From positions 124,001 through 188,000 of the forward strand of contig NZ_JBHLZU010000027.1 of the NCBI RefSeq assembly GCF_042429765.1: a stretch of DNA of 64,000 bases. The letters run 5' to 3'. Below are positions 14,914 through 24,243 of this stretch, piece by piece. This DNA comes from Allokutzneria oryzae. Lineage in GTDB: Bacteria > Actinomycetota > Actinomycetes > Mycobacteriales > Pseudonocardiaceae. Under the pieces are notes generated by a model. The model ran no database searches. It saw only the letters and a program-made list of their open reading frames with translations, and was not told where the DNA came from. The position numbers were made by a program, and so were the translations under genes. The stretch's first letter is position 1; every line of letters starts with the position of its first letter.

Positions 14914-16854
14914 TCAGCGCGGGGCGCCGAGAGATCCGGGGAGCACGATGACGTCCGCCGCCTTCACGAAGGCGACGCGGTGGCCGAAGTACACCTGGAA
15001 GTAGCGTTCATCGCCGCGCACGACGACTCGCGGGCCTGCCCACTCCTTGGCGAAGTAGTACTCCGACGGCACGAACGCGTCGCCGAGCACGTAGCGCTGG
15101 CCCGCGGACATGGTGTACTGCAACGGTTCCACGGTTTGTGCTGGCACTCCGGTGCCCTCGTAGGCGTCCGCTTCCGGGTAGGCGATGCCGAACACCGGGA
15201 CGGAGGCCAGACCCGGCCGGGGAGTCACGACGAAGCCTGTCCCCGATACCGAGGCCGGAGCGCTGGAAGGGTTGTGGAACCAGGCTTTCTGGCCGAGGTA
15301 CCACACCGCCGTCCAGTCGCCCGAGCGGCCGGCGACCGCGAACTGCTGGCCGGTGTCGACGCGGCCGCCGATGTCGCTGACCTGGCGGGTGCTGTCGCTG
15401 CCGTCCGGACGCAGGCCGATGTCCTTGACCAGTGGGGCGTCCGCGCGCGGCTCGGTGTGCAGGAAGACGGTGTTGGTGCCGCGCGTCGGACACGGGTCGG
15501 CGGGCTTCTTGTCGTCACAGCCGTACATCGGCGGGTGGTTGGTGGCGTAGTCGGGCTTGATCGTGACGATGCCGGAGTGCTTGCCGCCCCGGCTGGTGAA
15601 CGGCGTCTTCAGCAGGTCGAAGTAGTGCGCCCAGTCCCAGTAGGGGCCCGGGTCCCAGTGCATGCCGCGGACCTTGGCGGGCGCGACTCCCGGGACGTTG
15701 TCGTGGCCGAGGATGTGCGCGCGGTCCAGCGGGACTCCGTGCTTGAGCGCCAGGTACCGCACCAGCCGCGCCGACGTGCGGTACATCGCCTCGGTGTACC
15801 AGGTGCCCTTCGCCGCGAAGCCCTCGTGCTCAAGGCCGATCGAGTGCGTGTTGACGTACCAGTTGCCCGCGTGCCACGCGACGTCCTTGGCCTTGACGTG
15901 CTGGGCGATGTGGCCGTCGGAGGAACGCAGCGAGTACTGCCAGCTCACCCACTTCGGGTCCTTGATCAGCCGGAGCGTGGTGTCCCAGTAGCCCTCGGTG
16001 TCGTGGATGATGATGTACTTGATCGGCATGTCGGCCGGCCGGTTGGCCTTGTCGTGGTTGCCGTACTTCGCCGGGTCGCTGGGCGTGTGGTGCTCGTAGG
16101 CGGCGGGAAGCCACTCGCAGCCGAGGTCGCGCGGGCACTCAGCCTCGTTGGGAGCGCTCGGTTTCAGGCCCATCCGGTCCACGACGCCGGTGTCCGGCTT
16201 GACATCGGTCAGCGCCGCAAGACGCACCGCGTGACCGTCGTCGGTCGTGCGCGCCACGCCCTCGCGGATCACCTCGAAGACGTCGTCGGCGAAACGCCTG
16301 GCGGTCGCGGTATCCGTTGCGCCGCTGTACTTCGCGACCGCGCCGTACCAGTCGGCGGGATCGGCCCCGGATCTGCCGAGCGCGCGCTGGTGCGAGGCGA
16401 GCAGGGCGGCGCCGCCCCGGATGTTCTGTCTGGCATCGGTCCGCAGGACTGCTCTGGTGACGCCGGTGAGCCGTTCGGCGGCCTCGATCGTGCGCAGCTC
16501 CGCCGGGATCGGGCCGTTCGGCGTGGTGTTCACCGCCTTGAGCGGCCTGCTCAGGTCACCGCGCGGGTCCTCGGCGTCCGAGCCGTGGTGGTCGTCCACG
16601 TTCAGCGCGGTGGCGTCGGTGAGGTGCATGGGGCCGTAGCCCGCGCCTCGGCTCGGAGCGCCCGCGTTGGTGTCCCAGCGGGACTCCAGGAAGGAGACGC
16701 CCAACAGCACGCTTTCCGGGACGCCGAACTCCTTCGCCGCCGTGGCGAACTCGCCTTGGCGGCCGGGGTCGGGGGCGGCGGCCCCCGGGCTCGGCAACAC
16801 CAACGCGGCGACCGCCGCGAGCGCGGTGCCCGTTAATGCAGGGGAAACGGACAT
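14914..16854 (-). CDS. Secreted N-acetylmuramoyl-L-alanine amidase (Amidase_2 type)
   Basis: A 646-residue exported cell-wall enzyme. The N-terminus is a signal peptide (hydrophobic LTGTALAAVAALVL, then an Ala-rich cleavage area). A lysozyme-like or helical region of about 200 residues follows (VLLGVSFLESRWDTN, GYGPMHLTDA). The zinc amidase domain is next: YIIIHDTEGYWDT, a second His in VAWHAGNWYVN, the Glu in SIGLEHEG, and ILGHDNVPG with HWDPG. The C-terminal part, about 250 residues, looks like an SH3-type wall-binding region. It should cut the amide bond between glycan and stem peptide. It stands alone on its strand. Confidence 0.85.
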   Translation of the reverse strand: MSVSPALTGTALAAVAALVLPSPGAAAPDPGRQGEFATAAKEFGVPESVLLGVSFLESRWDTNAGAPSRGAGYGPMHLTDATALNVDDHHGSDAEDPRGDLSRPLKAVNTTPNGPIPAELRTIEAAERLTGVTRAVLRTDARQNIRGGAALLASHQRALGRSGADPADWYGAVAKYSGATDTATARRFADDVFEVIREGVARTTDDGHAVRLAALTDVKPDTGVVDRMGLKPSAPNEAECPRDLGCEWLPAAYEHHTPSDPAKYGNHDKANRPADMPIKYIIIHDTEGYWDTTLRLIKDPKWVSWQYSLRSSDGHIAQHVKAKDVAWHAGNWYVNTHSIGLEHEGFAAKGTWYTEAMYRTSARLVRYLALKHGVPLDRAHILGHDNVPGVAPAKVRGMHWDPGPYWDWAHYFDLLKTPFTSRGGKHSGIVTIKPDYATNHPPMYGCDDKKPADPCPTRGTNTVFLHTEPRADAPLVKDIGLRPDGSDSTRQVSDIGGRVDTGQQFAVAGRSGDWTAVWYLGQKAWFHNPSSAPASVSGTGFVVTPRPGLASVPVFGIAYPEADAYEGTGVPAQTVEPLQYTMSAGQRYVLGDAFVPSEYYFAKEWAGPRVVVRGDERYFQVYFGHRVAFVKAADVIVLPGSLGAPR

Positions 16855-16949
16855 CGGTGACCTCCTGGAGACCCGGTACTCGACGTCTTCCGACCTTGGT
16901 CGGCGTCTCCAGGTGCGTCAATACTTCACTAACTACCGATGAAATGCTG

Positions 16950-18395
16950 TTAGCTGATCCCGCGAACGGCGGAGCGGCTGAACCGGTCCCAGGCCGCCGC
17001 GAGCCGGTCCACGACCGCGGTCAGCTCGGCGGGGCCGCCGAGCAACGGCATCCGGAGGTGGTCGTCCCCGCCGCCGTGCACGTCGAAGCCGGGACCCGGC
17101 AGCACCGCGATGCCCTCCCGCAGGGCGATCTGGGCGAACGCCGACGCGCTGCCGTGCGGCAGCCGCACCCACAGCGCCTGCCCGCCGGTCACCGGGTGCG
17201 GTGACCAGCTCGGCAGCTTCTCGGCGAGCTGCTCGCGCAGGCGGTCGTGCCGCTGCCGGAGCTCGGCCGCCCGCCGCGCCCGCAGTGCGGGCAGGCTCGG
17301 CAGCAGCTCCAGCACCGCGCGCTGCGCCAGCACCGGGCCGCCCATGTCGTGCAGCGCCTTCACCCGCGCCAGCCGGGCGATCCGCGAGGCTGGGCCACGG
17401 ATCCAGCCGACCCGCAGACCGCCCCACACCAGCTTGCTCAGCGAGCCGACGGTGAAGATCTCCCCGTCCGGCGCGTACCCGGCCAGCGGAACCGGTGTGG
17501 TGCCGTCGAACCCGAGCTCGGCGAGCGTCTCGTCCTCGACCAGCGGCACGCCGAGCTCCGCCGCGCGCCGGACGATCCGCCGCCGCACCAGCGGTGGCAG
17601 CACCGAACCGGTCGGGTTCTGGTGCGTGGGGATCAGGTAGCCCAGCTGGACGCGCTCGTCGGCCAGCAGCCGCAGGAACTCCGCGTGGTCCAGCCCGTCC
17701 GGCCCGCACTCCGCCGCGCTGATCACCGCGCCGATGTCGCGGAACAGCTCCAGCGCCCCGGGATAGCTCGGCGACTCGCACACCACGCCGTTGCCCGCGG
17801 CCAGGAAGGTCGTGGTGATCAGCGCGAGGCCCTGCTGCGCGCCCGTGGTGATCATCACCTGTTCGGGCCCCGTTGGCACACCGCGCTCGGTGTAGACCCG
17901 TGCGATGGCCGACCGGAGCTCGCCGAGCCCGGCGGGGTGGTAGCCGATGTCCTCGCCCGGATGGTCGCCGAAGCGGTCCAGCGCGCGCCGGTAGGCCGCC
18001 AGGAGCTCCGGTGGCGGCTCGGTCGGGGCCGCGCAGCTCAGCTGCACGATGTCGTCCGGCGGTTCGAGCAGGTGCAGGAACAGGGTGTTCAGGGCGCCGT
18101 CCGAACCGGCGGGGACGAGGGGGGCGCGGTTGTCGGCGACCTGGGTCCCGCTGCCCTGCCTGCGGACGATCCGCTGCTCCTGCCGGAGCACGTCGTAGGC
18201 GGAGATGATCGTGCTGCGCCCCACGGCAAGCGCCAACGCGAGCGCCCGGTCGGTCGGCAGCGTCGTGCCCGGCGCGATCCGGCCCTCGTCGATCAACGTC
18301 CGCAGCCGCGCGGCCAGCAACAGGTACAGCGCCCCCCGGCCGCCTGACCAGCGGCCCAGCAGCGACACCAGCTCGTCGCAGGACAGGTTTCTCAT
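16950..18395 (-). CDS. MocR/PdxR-type regulator (GntR HTH fused to aminotransferase)
   Basis: A 481-residue regulator with a GntR winged helix at the N-terminus (GTTLPTDRALALALAVGRST) joined to a fold-type I aminotransferase domain that binds PLP. Seen: GAQQGLALI, the HQNPTGSVLPP motif, and the PLP Lys in GSLSKLVWGGLRVGWI. Proteins of this type sense PLP or an amino acid and usually control the divergent gene. Here that is a Cys/Met-type PLP lyase at 18460. The start is set at MRNLSCDEL (18395); the frame extends 22 codons further through the operator region. Confidence 0.9.
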   Translation of the reverse strand: MRNLSCDELVSLLGRWSGGRGALYLLLAARLRTLIDEGRIAPGTTLPTDRALALALAVGRSTIISAYDVLRQEQRIVRRQGSGTQVADNRAPLVPAGSDGALNTLFLHLLEPPDDIVQLSCAAPTEPPPELLAAYRRALDRFGDHPGEDIGYHPAGLGELRSAIARVYTERGVPTGPEQVMITTGAQQGLALITTTFLAAGNGVVCESPSYPGALELFRDIGAVISAAECGPDGLDHAEFLRLLADERVQLGYLIPTHQNPTGSVLPPLVRRRIVRRAAELGVPLVEDETLAELGFDGTTPVPLAGYAPDGEIFTVGSLSKLVWGGLRVGWIRGPASRIARLARVKALHDMGGPVLAQRAVLELLPSLPALRARRAAELRQRHDRLREQLAEKLPSWSPHPVTGGQALWVRLPHGSASAFAQIALREGIAVLPGPGFDVHGGGDDHLRMPLLGGPAELTAVVDRLAAAWDRFSRSAVRGIS

Positions 18396-18400
18396 CGGCA

Positions 18401-18421
18401 CACCAATTGGCCCGTATTGGT
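18401..18421. promoter_or_regulatory. MocR operator candidate
   Basis: CACCAAT at 18401-18407 and ATTGGTG at 18415-18421 form a perfect inverted repeat around seven bases, in the 64-bp gap between the divergent MocR gene and the lyase gene. Confidence 0.5.
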
Positions 18422-18459
18422 GCTGCCGGTCAACCGGGCCCGGTCGTGAAGCTCGTGTC

Positions 18460-19659
18460 ATGGGTTCATCGCAACGGTACGACGCCGATCAGCCACCAGT
18501 CGACCCCAGTACCCGAGCCGTGCACGTCCGGGGGCCGGAGCTGGCGGGCCTGCGACCGCTGAGTCTGCCGATCTTCCAGACCTCCAGCTTCGCCTTCTCC
18601 GACTCCGCCGACCTCGCCGACGCGCTCAGCCGCCCCGACGGCTCGTTCGTCTACAGCAGGTACGGCAACCCCACGATCCGCGCACTGGAGCAGGCCGTCG
18701 CCGACCTCGAAGGCGGGACCGCCGCGGTGGCGACCGCGTCCGGTATGGGGGCGATCAGCTCGGTTCTGTTGTCTCGCTTGCGTTCCGGCGACCACGTGGT
18801 CGTGCAGAGCGCCCTCTACGGCGGCACGGTCTCGATCCTGCGCGACCTCGCGGAGCGCTTCGGCGTCGAGGTCAGCTCCTTCTCCGGCGATCCCGGCGAG
18901 CTGACCGGGGCGATCCGCCCGAACACCAGGCTGCTCTACCTGGAGACCATCGCCAACCCCACGACGGCGGTCAACGACCTGCCCGCACTGGCCGCGATCG
19001 GGCGCGAGGCGGGGCTGACCGTGGTGGTGGACAACACCTTCGCGTCGCCGATGCTGTGCCGCCCGCTGGAGCACGGCGCGCACATCGTGCTGCACTCCAG
19101 CACGAAGTTCCTCGGTGGCCACTCCGACGTCATCGGCGGTGTCGTGGTCTTCGCCGAGGACGAGCACTACCGCGCCGCGTGGCACCAAGTGGTCGACTAC
19201 GGCGCGTCCGCCGACCCGTTCGCGGCGTGGCTCACCGCACGCGGGCTCCAGACGTTGCCGCTGCGCCAGGCGAAGCAGTGCGAGAACGCCCGGGTCCTTG
19301 CCGAGCGGCTGCAAGCGCACCCGGCCGTGAGCGCGGTCCGCTGGCCGGGGCTGCCCAGCCACCCCGACCACGAGGTGGCGGCCAAGCTGCTCTCCGGCTT
19401 CGGCTCGCTGATGACCTTCGACATCGCGGCGGGTCACGAGGCGGCTGTCGCGTTCCTGGAGCGGGTTCGGCTCGCCGCGCTCGCTCCGTCGCTCGGTGGC
19501 GTGGAAACCGTTGTGCTGCAACCGTCTTCCAGTACCCACCGGCAGCTCGACGAGGCCGGGCTGCGTGCGGCGGGCATCACCGAGGGCACCATCCGGATGT
19601 CGGTGGGCATCGAGCACGCCGACGACCTATGGGCCGACCTGGCGCAGGCGCTGGGCTAG
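18460..19659 (+). CDS. Cys/Met metabolism PLP-dependent enzyme (cystathionine or methionine gamma-lyase type)
   Basis: A 399-residue fold-type I PLP enzyme. Seen: YSRYGNPTIRALEQAVADLEGG, ALYGGTVSIL, the cofactor Asp in VVDNTFASPMLCRPLEHGA, and the Schiff-base Lys216 in HSSTKFLGGHSDVIGG. Sequence alone does not separate cystathionine gamma-synthase, cystathionine gamma-lyase and methionine gamma-lyase. It is divergent from a MocR regulator and not near metX/metY, so a catabolic or specialised role is likely. The ATG at 18460 has only a weak ribosome site. Its last 33 bases overlap the convergent decarboxylase gene. Confidence 0.85.
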   Translation: MGSSQRYDADQPPVDPSTRAVHVRGPELAGLRPLSLPIFQTSSFAFSDSADLADALSRPDGSFVYSRYGNPTIRALEQAVADLEGGTAAVATASGMGAISSVLLSRLRSGDHVVVQSALYGGTVSILRDLAERFGVEVSSFSGDPGELTGAIRPNTRLLYLETIANPTTAVNDLPALAAIGREAGLTVVVDNTFASPMLCRPLEHGAHIVLHSSTKFLGGHSDVIGGVVVFAEDEHYRAAWHQVVDYGASADPFAAWLTARGLQTLPLRQAKQCENARVLAERLQAHPAVSAVRWPGLPSHPDHEVAAKLLSGFGSLMTFDIAAGHEAAVAFLERVRLAALAPSLGGVETVVLQPSSSTHRQLDEAGLRAAGITEGTIRMSVGIEHADDLWADLAQALG

Positions 19660-21066
19660 CTCCAGGACCACCTCCACGATCAGGTCGATGTCGGCGGGTC
19701 CGGTCCGCCAGTTCACGATGGCGGGCCGGAACGCCACCACCCCCCGGTAGCGGGTGGTGCCGAAGTACACGCGCCCATCGGCGAGCACGGCCTCGGCGAG
19801 CGCGGTGTTCAGCGCGTCCAGCTCGGCCTCCGGCACGCCGTTCGGGTGGTACCGAAAGCACACGATGTTCAGCGGCACATCGGCGAGCAGTTCGAGGTCC
19901 GGCTCGGCGCGCACCCGCTCCGCCAGCCGCTGCGCGAGGTCGAGGTGGCCCTCGATCATCCTGCGGTATCCCGCTCTGCCATATGCGGCAAGGGAAGCCC
20001 ACACCGCGAAGGACCGCGCGCGCCGCGAGCTCTCCGGGCCGAGGTTGCCGTAGTTGGGCTGTTCCGAGTCCACTCCCGGCAGGTACGCGGCGGCGTTGGC
20101 GAAGATCGGCCCCAGTAGCTCCGGGTGCCGGACGAACGCGAAACCGCAGTCATACGGCACGTTCAGCCACTTGTGCCCGTCCGAGCCGACCGAGTCCGCG
20201 CGCCCCACCCCGGCCACCAAGTGCCTCGTCCGCTCGGAAACCCCTGCGAACAAACCGAAAGCGCCGTCCACGTGCAGCCACGCGCCGAACTCCTCCGCGA
20301 GGTCGGCCAGTTCGGAGATCGGGTCGAACGCGCCGGTGTTCACCTCGCCCGCGCTGGCCGAGATGATCGCGGGAGCCCCGTCGAGCCCGGCGAGCTCCGC
20401 GCGCATCCCGGCGAGGTCGACGCGACCGGTGTCGTCACAGTGAAAACGCACACTGGAGCGGCCGATTCCCAGCATTCCCAACGACTTCACCGCGCTGGAG
20501 TGCAGGTATCCACTGGCCAGCACCGGAACTCCCGGCAGTCCGGCGAGCCCGTCCCGGTCCACGTCGGCGCCGTGCCTGAGGCCCCACCAGCGGCGCGCGG
20601 ACGCGAGTCCGACGAAGTTCGCCATGGTCGCCCCGGAGGTCAGCACCCCGGACCACTCGCCGGGCAGCCCGAAGAGCTCGCGCAGCCACCGCAACGCGAT
20701 GTCCTCGGTGCGCGAGCCGATCGGCGAGCTCGTCCACGTCCCGACGTTCTGGTCCGCCGTCGTGGTGATCATGTCGGCGGCCAGTGCTGCCGGGGTGACC
20801 CCGCCGATGACGAAGTGGAAGAACCTCGGTCCCGCCGAGCGGATCGCCGTGCGCAGCACCCGATCGGAAAGCTCGGTGACCGCTTTCGCCGCTCCCACGC
20901 CGTTTTCCGGCAGCGGCGGCCCGATCGGCGGCAGCCCGGACTCGGCGGCACCGGGGCGGACCGGCTCGTCGGCCGGTGCGGACAGCAGCTCCCGCTGGCA
21001 GGCGGCGACCAGTTCGAGCAATTCGTGGCTTTCGTCGGGAAAACCTATTTCTGACGAGGAAGGCAC
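19627..21066 (-). CDS. Group II PLP-dependent decarboxylase
   Basis: A 479-residue member of the aromatic amino acid / glutamate decarboxylase family. Seen: TSGATMANFVGLASAR, the cofactor Asp in WLHVDGAFGLF, and the PLP Lys299 in SDGHKWLNVPYDCGF. The substrate cannot be fixed from sequence; many actinobacterial relatives act on aromatic or branched amino acids. GTG at 21066 follows AAAGGGG with good spacing. Tail to tail with the PLP lyase, divergent from the TenA-like gene. Confidence 0.85.
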   Translation of the reverse strand: MPSSSEIGFPDESHELLELVAACQRELLSAPADEPVRPGAAESGLPPIGPPLPENGVGAAKAVTELSDRVLRTAIRSAGPRFFHFVIGGVTPAALAADMITTTADQNVGTWTSSPIGSRTEDIALRWLRELFGLPGEWSGVLTSGATMANFVGLASARRWWGLRHGADVDRDGLAGLPGVPVLASGYLHSSAVKSLGMLGIGRSSVRFHCDDTGRVDLAGMRAELAGLDGAPAIISASAGEVNTGAFDPISELADLAEEFGAWLHVDGAFGLFAGVSERTRHLVAGVGRADSVGSDGHKWLNVPYDCGFAFVRHPELLGPIFANAAAYLPGVDSEQPNYGNLGPESSRRARSFAVWASLAAYGRAGYRRMIEGHLDLAQRLAERVRAEPDLELLADVPLNIVCFRYHPNGVPEAELDALNTALAEAVLADGRVYFGTTRYRGVVAFRPAIVNWRTGPADIDLIVEVVLELAQRLRQVGP

Positions 21067-21282
21067 GGAGTACCCCTTTCGGCGTACCCCCAGCCTTCGC
21101 CGTGCGGATCGACGCGGTCAACGGCCAATTCGGTGCCCATGGCCTCCTGGCTCACGTATCGGATTCTCTTGGATCAAGATCCTTCGATAAGACCGCCCTC
21201 CGACAGGAGCGAGCGCCCGCGCTGACATACGCTGCGCTCGCCAGATTTCGTGTCCCGCAACGATTCAGGGAGAACAGTGGCG

Positions 21283-21939
21283 ATGACCGGTTCGGCAGGC
21301 GAGCGGTTGGCCGCGGCCCAGCGGCAGTTCGACGAGGCCGGCGGGGAGAACCGCCTGATCCGGCTGATCGAGACCGGCACGGCGCCCCTGGAGGTGGTCG
21401 GCGCGCTCGCCGCGGAGCAGCACCGCGTGATCACCAGCGACTGGCGGGCCTTCCTCACCCTGGCCGCCCGCGCCGAGGAGCCCAACGCCCGGCAGTTCTA
21501 CTCCGGGCTCGCCTCGGGCGAGGCGATCGCCCTGGAGCGCGTCGCGGTCCTGGCGCGGCACTGCGGCATGGACGCCGAGGCGGTTCGGGCTTACCAGACC
21601 CAGCCGGGCTGCCAGTCCTACCCGTCGTACGTGGCCTCGCTCGCCCTCAACGGCGACCCGCTGGACGTGCTGGTGACCCTCGTCGCGGGCTTCGGCGGCT
21701 GGGGCGGCTACTGCGCCACGGCGTCCCGGGGCCTGCGCGAGCACTACGGCTTCGACGACGAGGGCTGCGGGTTCTTCGACCTCTTCGCCGACCCGGACCC
21801 CAGCGGCGCGCTGCTGGCGGAGGCGGCGATCGACGCGGGCGTGGCGGCGGGCTGGACGGGCGAGGCGGTCGCCGACCAGGTCCGCCTGCTCCAGCACTAC
21901 GAGCACCAGTTCTGGAACACCCTGGCCGACCTGGCCTAG
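21283..21939 (+). CDS. TenA/PqqC-like haem-oxygenase-fold protein
   Basis: A 218-residue all-helical protein. Segments such as ALAAEQHRVITSDWRAFLTL, ARQFYSGLASGEAIALE and LLQHYEHQFWNTLADL fit the TenA_E / THI-4 / PqqC superfamily. The thiaminase Cys position cannot be assigned, so a thiaminase role is not supported. The start is ATG 21283 or GTG 21277; AGGGAGA at 21267-21273 fits either. It is a single gene, convergent with the GGDEF gene. Confidence 0.6.
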   Translation: MTGSAGERLAAAQRQFDEAGGENRLIRLIETGTAPLEVVGALAAEQHRVITSDWRAFLTLAARAEEPNARQFYSGLASGEAIALERVAVLARHCGMDAEAVRAYQTQPGCQSYPSYVASLALNGDPLDVLVTLVAGFGGWGGYCATASRGLREHYGFDDEGCGFFDLFADPDPSGALLAEAAIDAGVAAGWTGEAVADQVRLLQHYEHQFWNTLADLA

Positions 21940-21956
21940 CGGTCCCGGGGTGATCG

Positions 21957-24068
21957 CTACGCGTTGGTCTGGCGGCGCTCGGGGGACCGGGAGCGGAGCC
22001 TGCGGAGGTCGCCGACCGTGCCCTTCGCCTGCAGCTCCAGGAACAGGGCGACCACCGCGGGGTCGAACTGGGTGCCCCGGCCGCGCCGCAGCTCCGCGCG
22101 GGCCTCGTCCTCGCTCAGCGCCGTCTGGTACGGGCGGTCGGAGAGCATCGCCGCCCACGCGTCGCAGACCGAGATGATCTTCGCCTCGATCCGGATCTCC
22201 TCGTCGCGCAGCCGCAGCGGGTAGCCGGTGCCGTCCGGCCGCTCGTGGTGCTGGCGGATGATCTCCGCGACCGCGTCGCAGCCGGGGACCGCGGCGACCA
22301 TCCGGTAGCCGTGGTCGGGGTGCTGGCGCATCAGCTCCCACTCGGCCGCCGACAGCCGCGCGGGCTTGGCCAGCACCTCCGGCGGGATCACGATCTTGCC
22401 GACGTCGTGCAGCCGCCCGGCGAGCTCGGCGCAGCGGACCGTGCTCTCGTCGTGGCCGAGCTCGGCGGAGATCAGCCGGGCCCACCGCGAGATCGCCCTG
22501 CTGTGCTCGTAGGTGGACAGCAGCGCGTCCACCTCGTCGGCGAGGTGCCCGAGGTAGTCGATCATGCCGGTGTGCTCGCCGAGGCCGGGGCCGAGCTCGG
22601 GGGCGTTGCCGATCACCACCCGGTCGCGCCCCCTGGCCTTGGCGGAGTACAGCGCCCGGTCGGCGACCGCGATCAGGTCGTCCGGCCGGGAGCCGTGCAG
22701 CGGGAACGCGGCGATGCCCACCGAGACGGTGACCGCCAGCCAGGTCTCCTCGGACACCGCGATCGGGCTGCTGGCGACCTCGTGCCGCAGCCGCTCGGCG
22801 ATGCCGGTCAGCTCGTCGAGCTCGGTGTCGCGGGCCAGCAGCGCGAACTCCTCGCCGCCGTAGCGGGCCAGCACGTCCCCGGCGCGGGTGGCCTTGCGCA
22901 GCCGGGCGGCGATCTCGATCAGCGCCTGGTCGCCCGCGGGGTGCCCGTAGTGGTCGTTGATCGACTTGAAGTGGTCGACGTCGATGATCAGCACCGCGAA
23001 GCAGGACTCGCCCCGGTGCGCGCGGGCCACCTCCAGCGGCAGCTGCGCCTCGAAGAACCGCCGCGTGTGCAGCTTGGTCAGCGCGTCGGTGATCGCCAGC
23101 TTGCGCTGGTCCGAGACGAGGTCGGCCAGCCGTGCGATCACCAGCAGGAACAGCAGCGCGCACGCCGTGGCGATCACCGGGATGTCGTGCAGCGAGTCGT
23201 TGGCGTTCTGCACCAGCAGCGTCACCGGCGCCACCAGCGCCGCCCCCACGAGGACCGCGATCCTGGACGGGCCGAGGTTCTTGTCCACGGTCGGCGCCCG
23301 GTCGGTCAGCTGCGTCATGGTCGGGTGCAGCGCCGCCGCGCCCAGCGCGAGGTTGCCCGCCAGCCAGATCGCGTCGATGAAGTTGCCGACCCAGTAGTTC
23401 TCGCCGAGCCGCATCAGGCTGTAGACCGTGTCCGCCGCGAAGATCCCGAACAGGTTGGCGCACAGCAGGGAGAACGCCGCCGGACGCTGGCCGGGCCCGA
23501 GCAGCAGCCGCAGCCCGACCGCCAGCATGATCAGGTCCATCAGCGGGAAGGTCATCAGGAACGCCTTGACCAGCGCCGGCGACTCCGAGACCGTCGGTGG
23601 GCTGATCAGGTACAGCCAGGTCAGCATGGCCGCGACCACCGCGAGCACCGCGGCGTCGAGCAGGCCGGGCAGGTCACCGCCGGGGCTGCGCCTGCGGATC
23701 AGCATCAGCAGTCCGGCGACCACCAGCGGGTAGTGGCTGATGTAGATCGGGTCGGCGTAGCCGGGGAAGCCGGTCACGTCGAAGATGTAGTGCGAGATGT
23801 AGAACGTGGCGTCCGCGCTGGCGTAGATGACCTGGCTCAGCCCGAGCAGCAGCCACGGCACCCACACCCGAGGTCGGTGCCCGCGCAGGCCGACGAACAC
23901 CGCGATCGCGGCCGAGGACGTGATCAGGCAGTAGATGGCCACGCGCGCGTACTTGCCCGCACCGTCGTCCAGGGGGATCAGGTAGTAGACGCCGACCCCG
24001 GCCAGTCCGATCAGCAGGTACGCCAGCCACGCCCTGCGGGGAAACGTCTTCGGGCCCCTGGAGTTCAT
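21957..24068 (-). CDS. Membrane diguanylate cyclase / HD-GYP phosphodiesterase
   Basis: A 703-residue bifunctional c-di-GMP enzyme. The N-terminal 310 residues hold eight or more hydrophobic segments, an uncharacterised membrane sensor. The GGDEF domain follows with the active-site GGEEF at about residues 403-407 and an inhibitory RxxD site (RAGD) eight residues before it, so product inhibition is possible. The C-terminal HD-GYP domain keeps HD (GRLHDVGKIVIPPEVL, about 554) and GYP (HHERPDGTGYPLR, about 615). Both activities look intact, so the sensor may switch between making and breaking c-di-GMP. It is a single gene. Confidence 0.9.
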   Translation of the reverse strand: MNSRGPKTFPRRAWLAYLLIGLAGVGVYYLIPLDDGAGKYARVAIYCLITSSAAIAVFVGLRGHRPRVWVPWLLLGLSQVIYASADATFYISHYIFDVTGFPGYADPIYISHYPLVVAGLLMLIRRRSPGGDLPGLLDAAVLAVVAAMLTWLYLISPPTVSESPALVKAFLMTFPLMDLIMLAVGLRLLLGPGQRPAAFSLLCANLFGIFAADTVYSLMRLGENYWVGNFIDAIWLAGNLALGAAALHPTMTQLTDRAPTVDKNLGPSRIAVLVGAALVAPVTLLVQNANDSLHDIPVIATACALLFLLVIARLADLVSDQRKLAITDALTKLHTRRFFEAQLPLEVARAHRGESCFAVLIIDVDHFKSINDHYGHPAGDQALIEIAARLRKATRAGDVLARYGGEEFALLARDTELDELTGIAERLRHEVASSPIAVSEETWLAVTVSVGIAAFPLHGSRPDDLIAVADRALYSAKARGRDRVVIGNAPELGPGLGEHTGMIDYLGHLADEVDALLSTYEHSRAISRWARLISAELGHDESTVRCAELAGRLHDVGKIVIPPEVLAKPARLSAAEWELMRQHPDHGYRMVAAVPGCDAVAEIIRQHHERPDGTGYPLRLRDEEIRIEAKIISVCDAWAAMLSDRPYQTALSEDEARAELRRGRGTQFDPAVVALFLELQAKGTVGDLRRLRSRSPERRQTNA

Positions 24069-24243
24069 CGAGACCTCTCATCCGCACCCGTCGAACCGAT
24101 CGGACAGCAGCCGCGCACATCACGTATCGGCAACGAATCATGCCTTAAACGCGGACCGGGCGAAACTACCCGCCCATTCGACTTCTTACCAACCGCGCCC
24201 GCTACCTGCACAAGTGCGTGATCGCGGTGCTATACGGGTGTTT

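Noticed and set aside
22245..24221. Plus-strand open frame of more than 650 codons opposite the GGDEF gene
   Set aside because: Product is low-complexity (Q, R, V, H) and wholly antisense to a gene with intact catalytic motifs.
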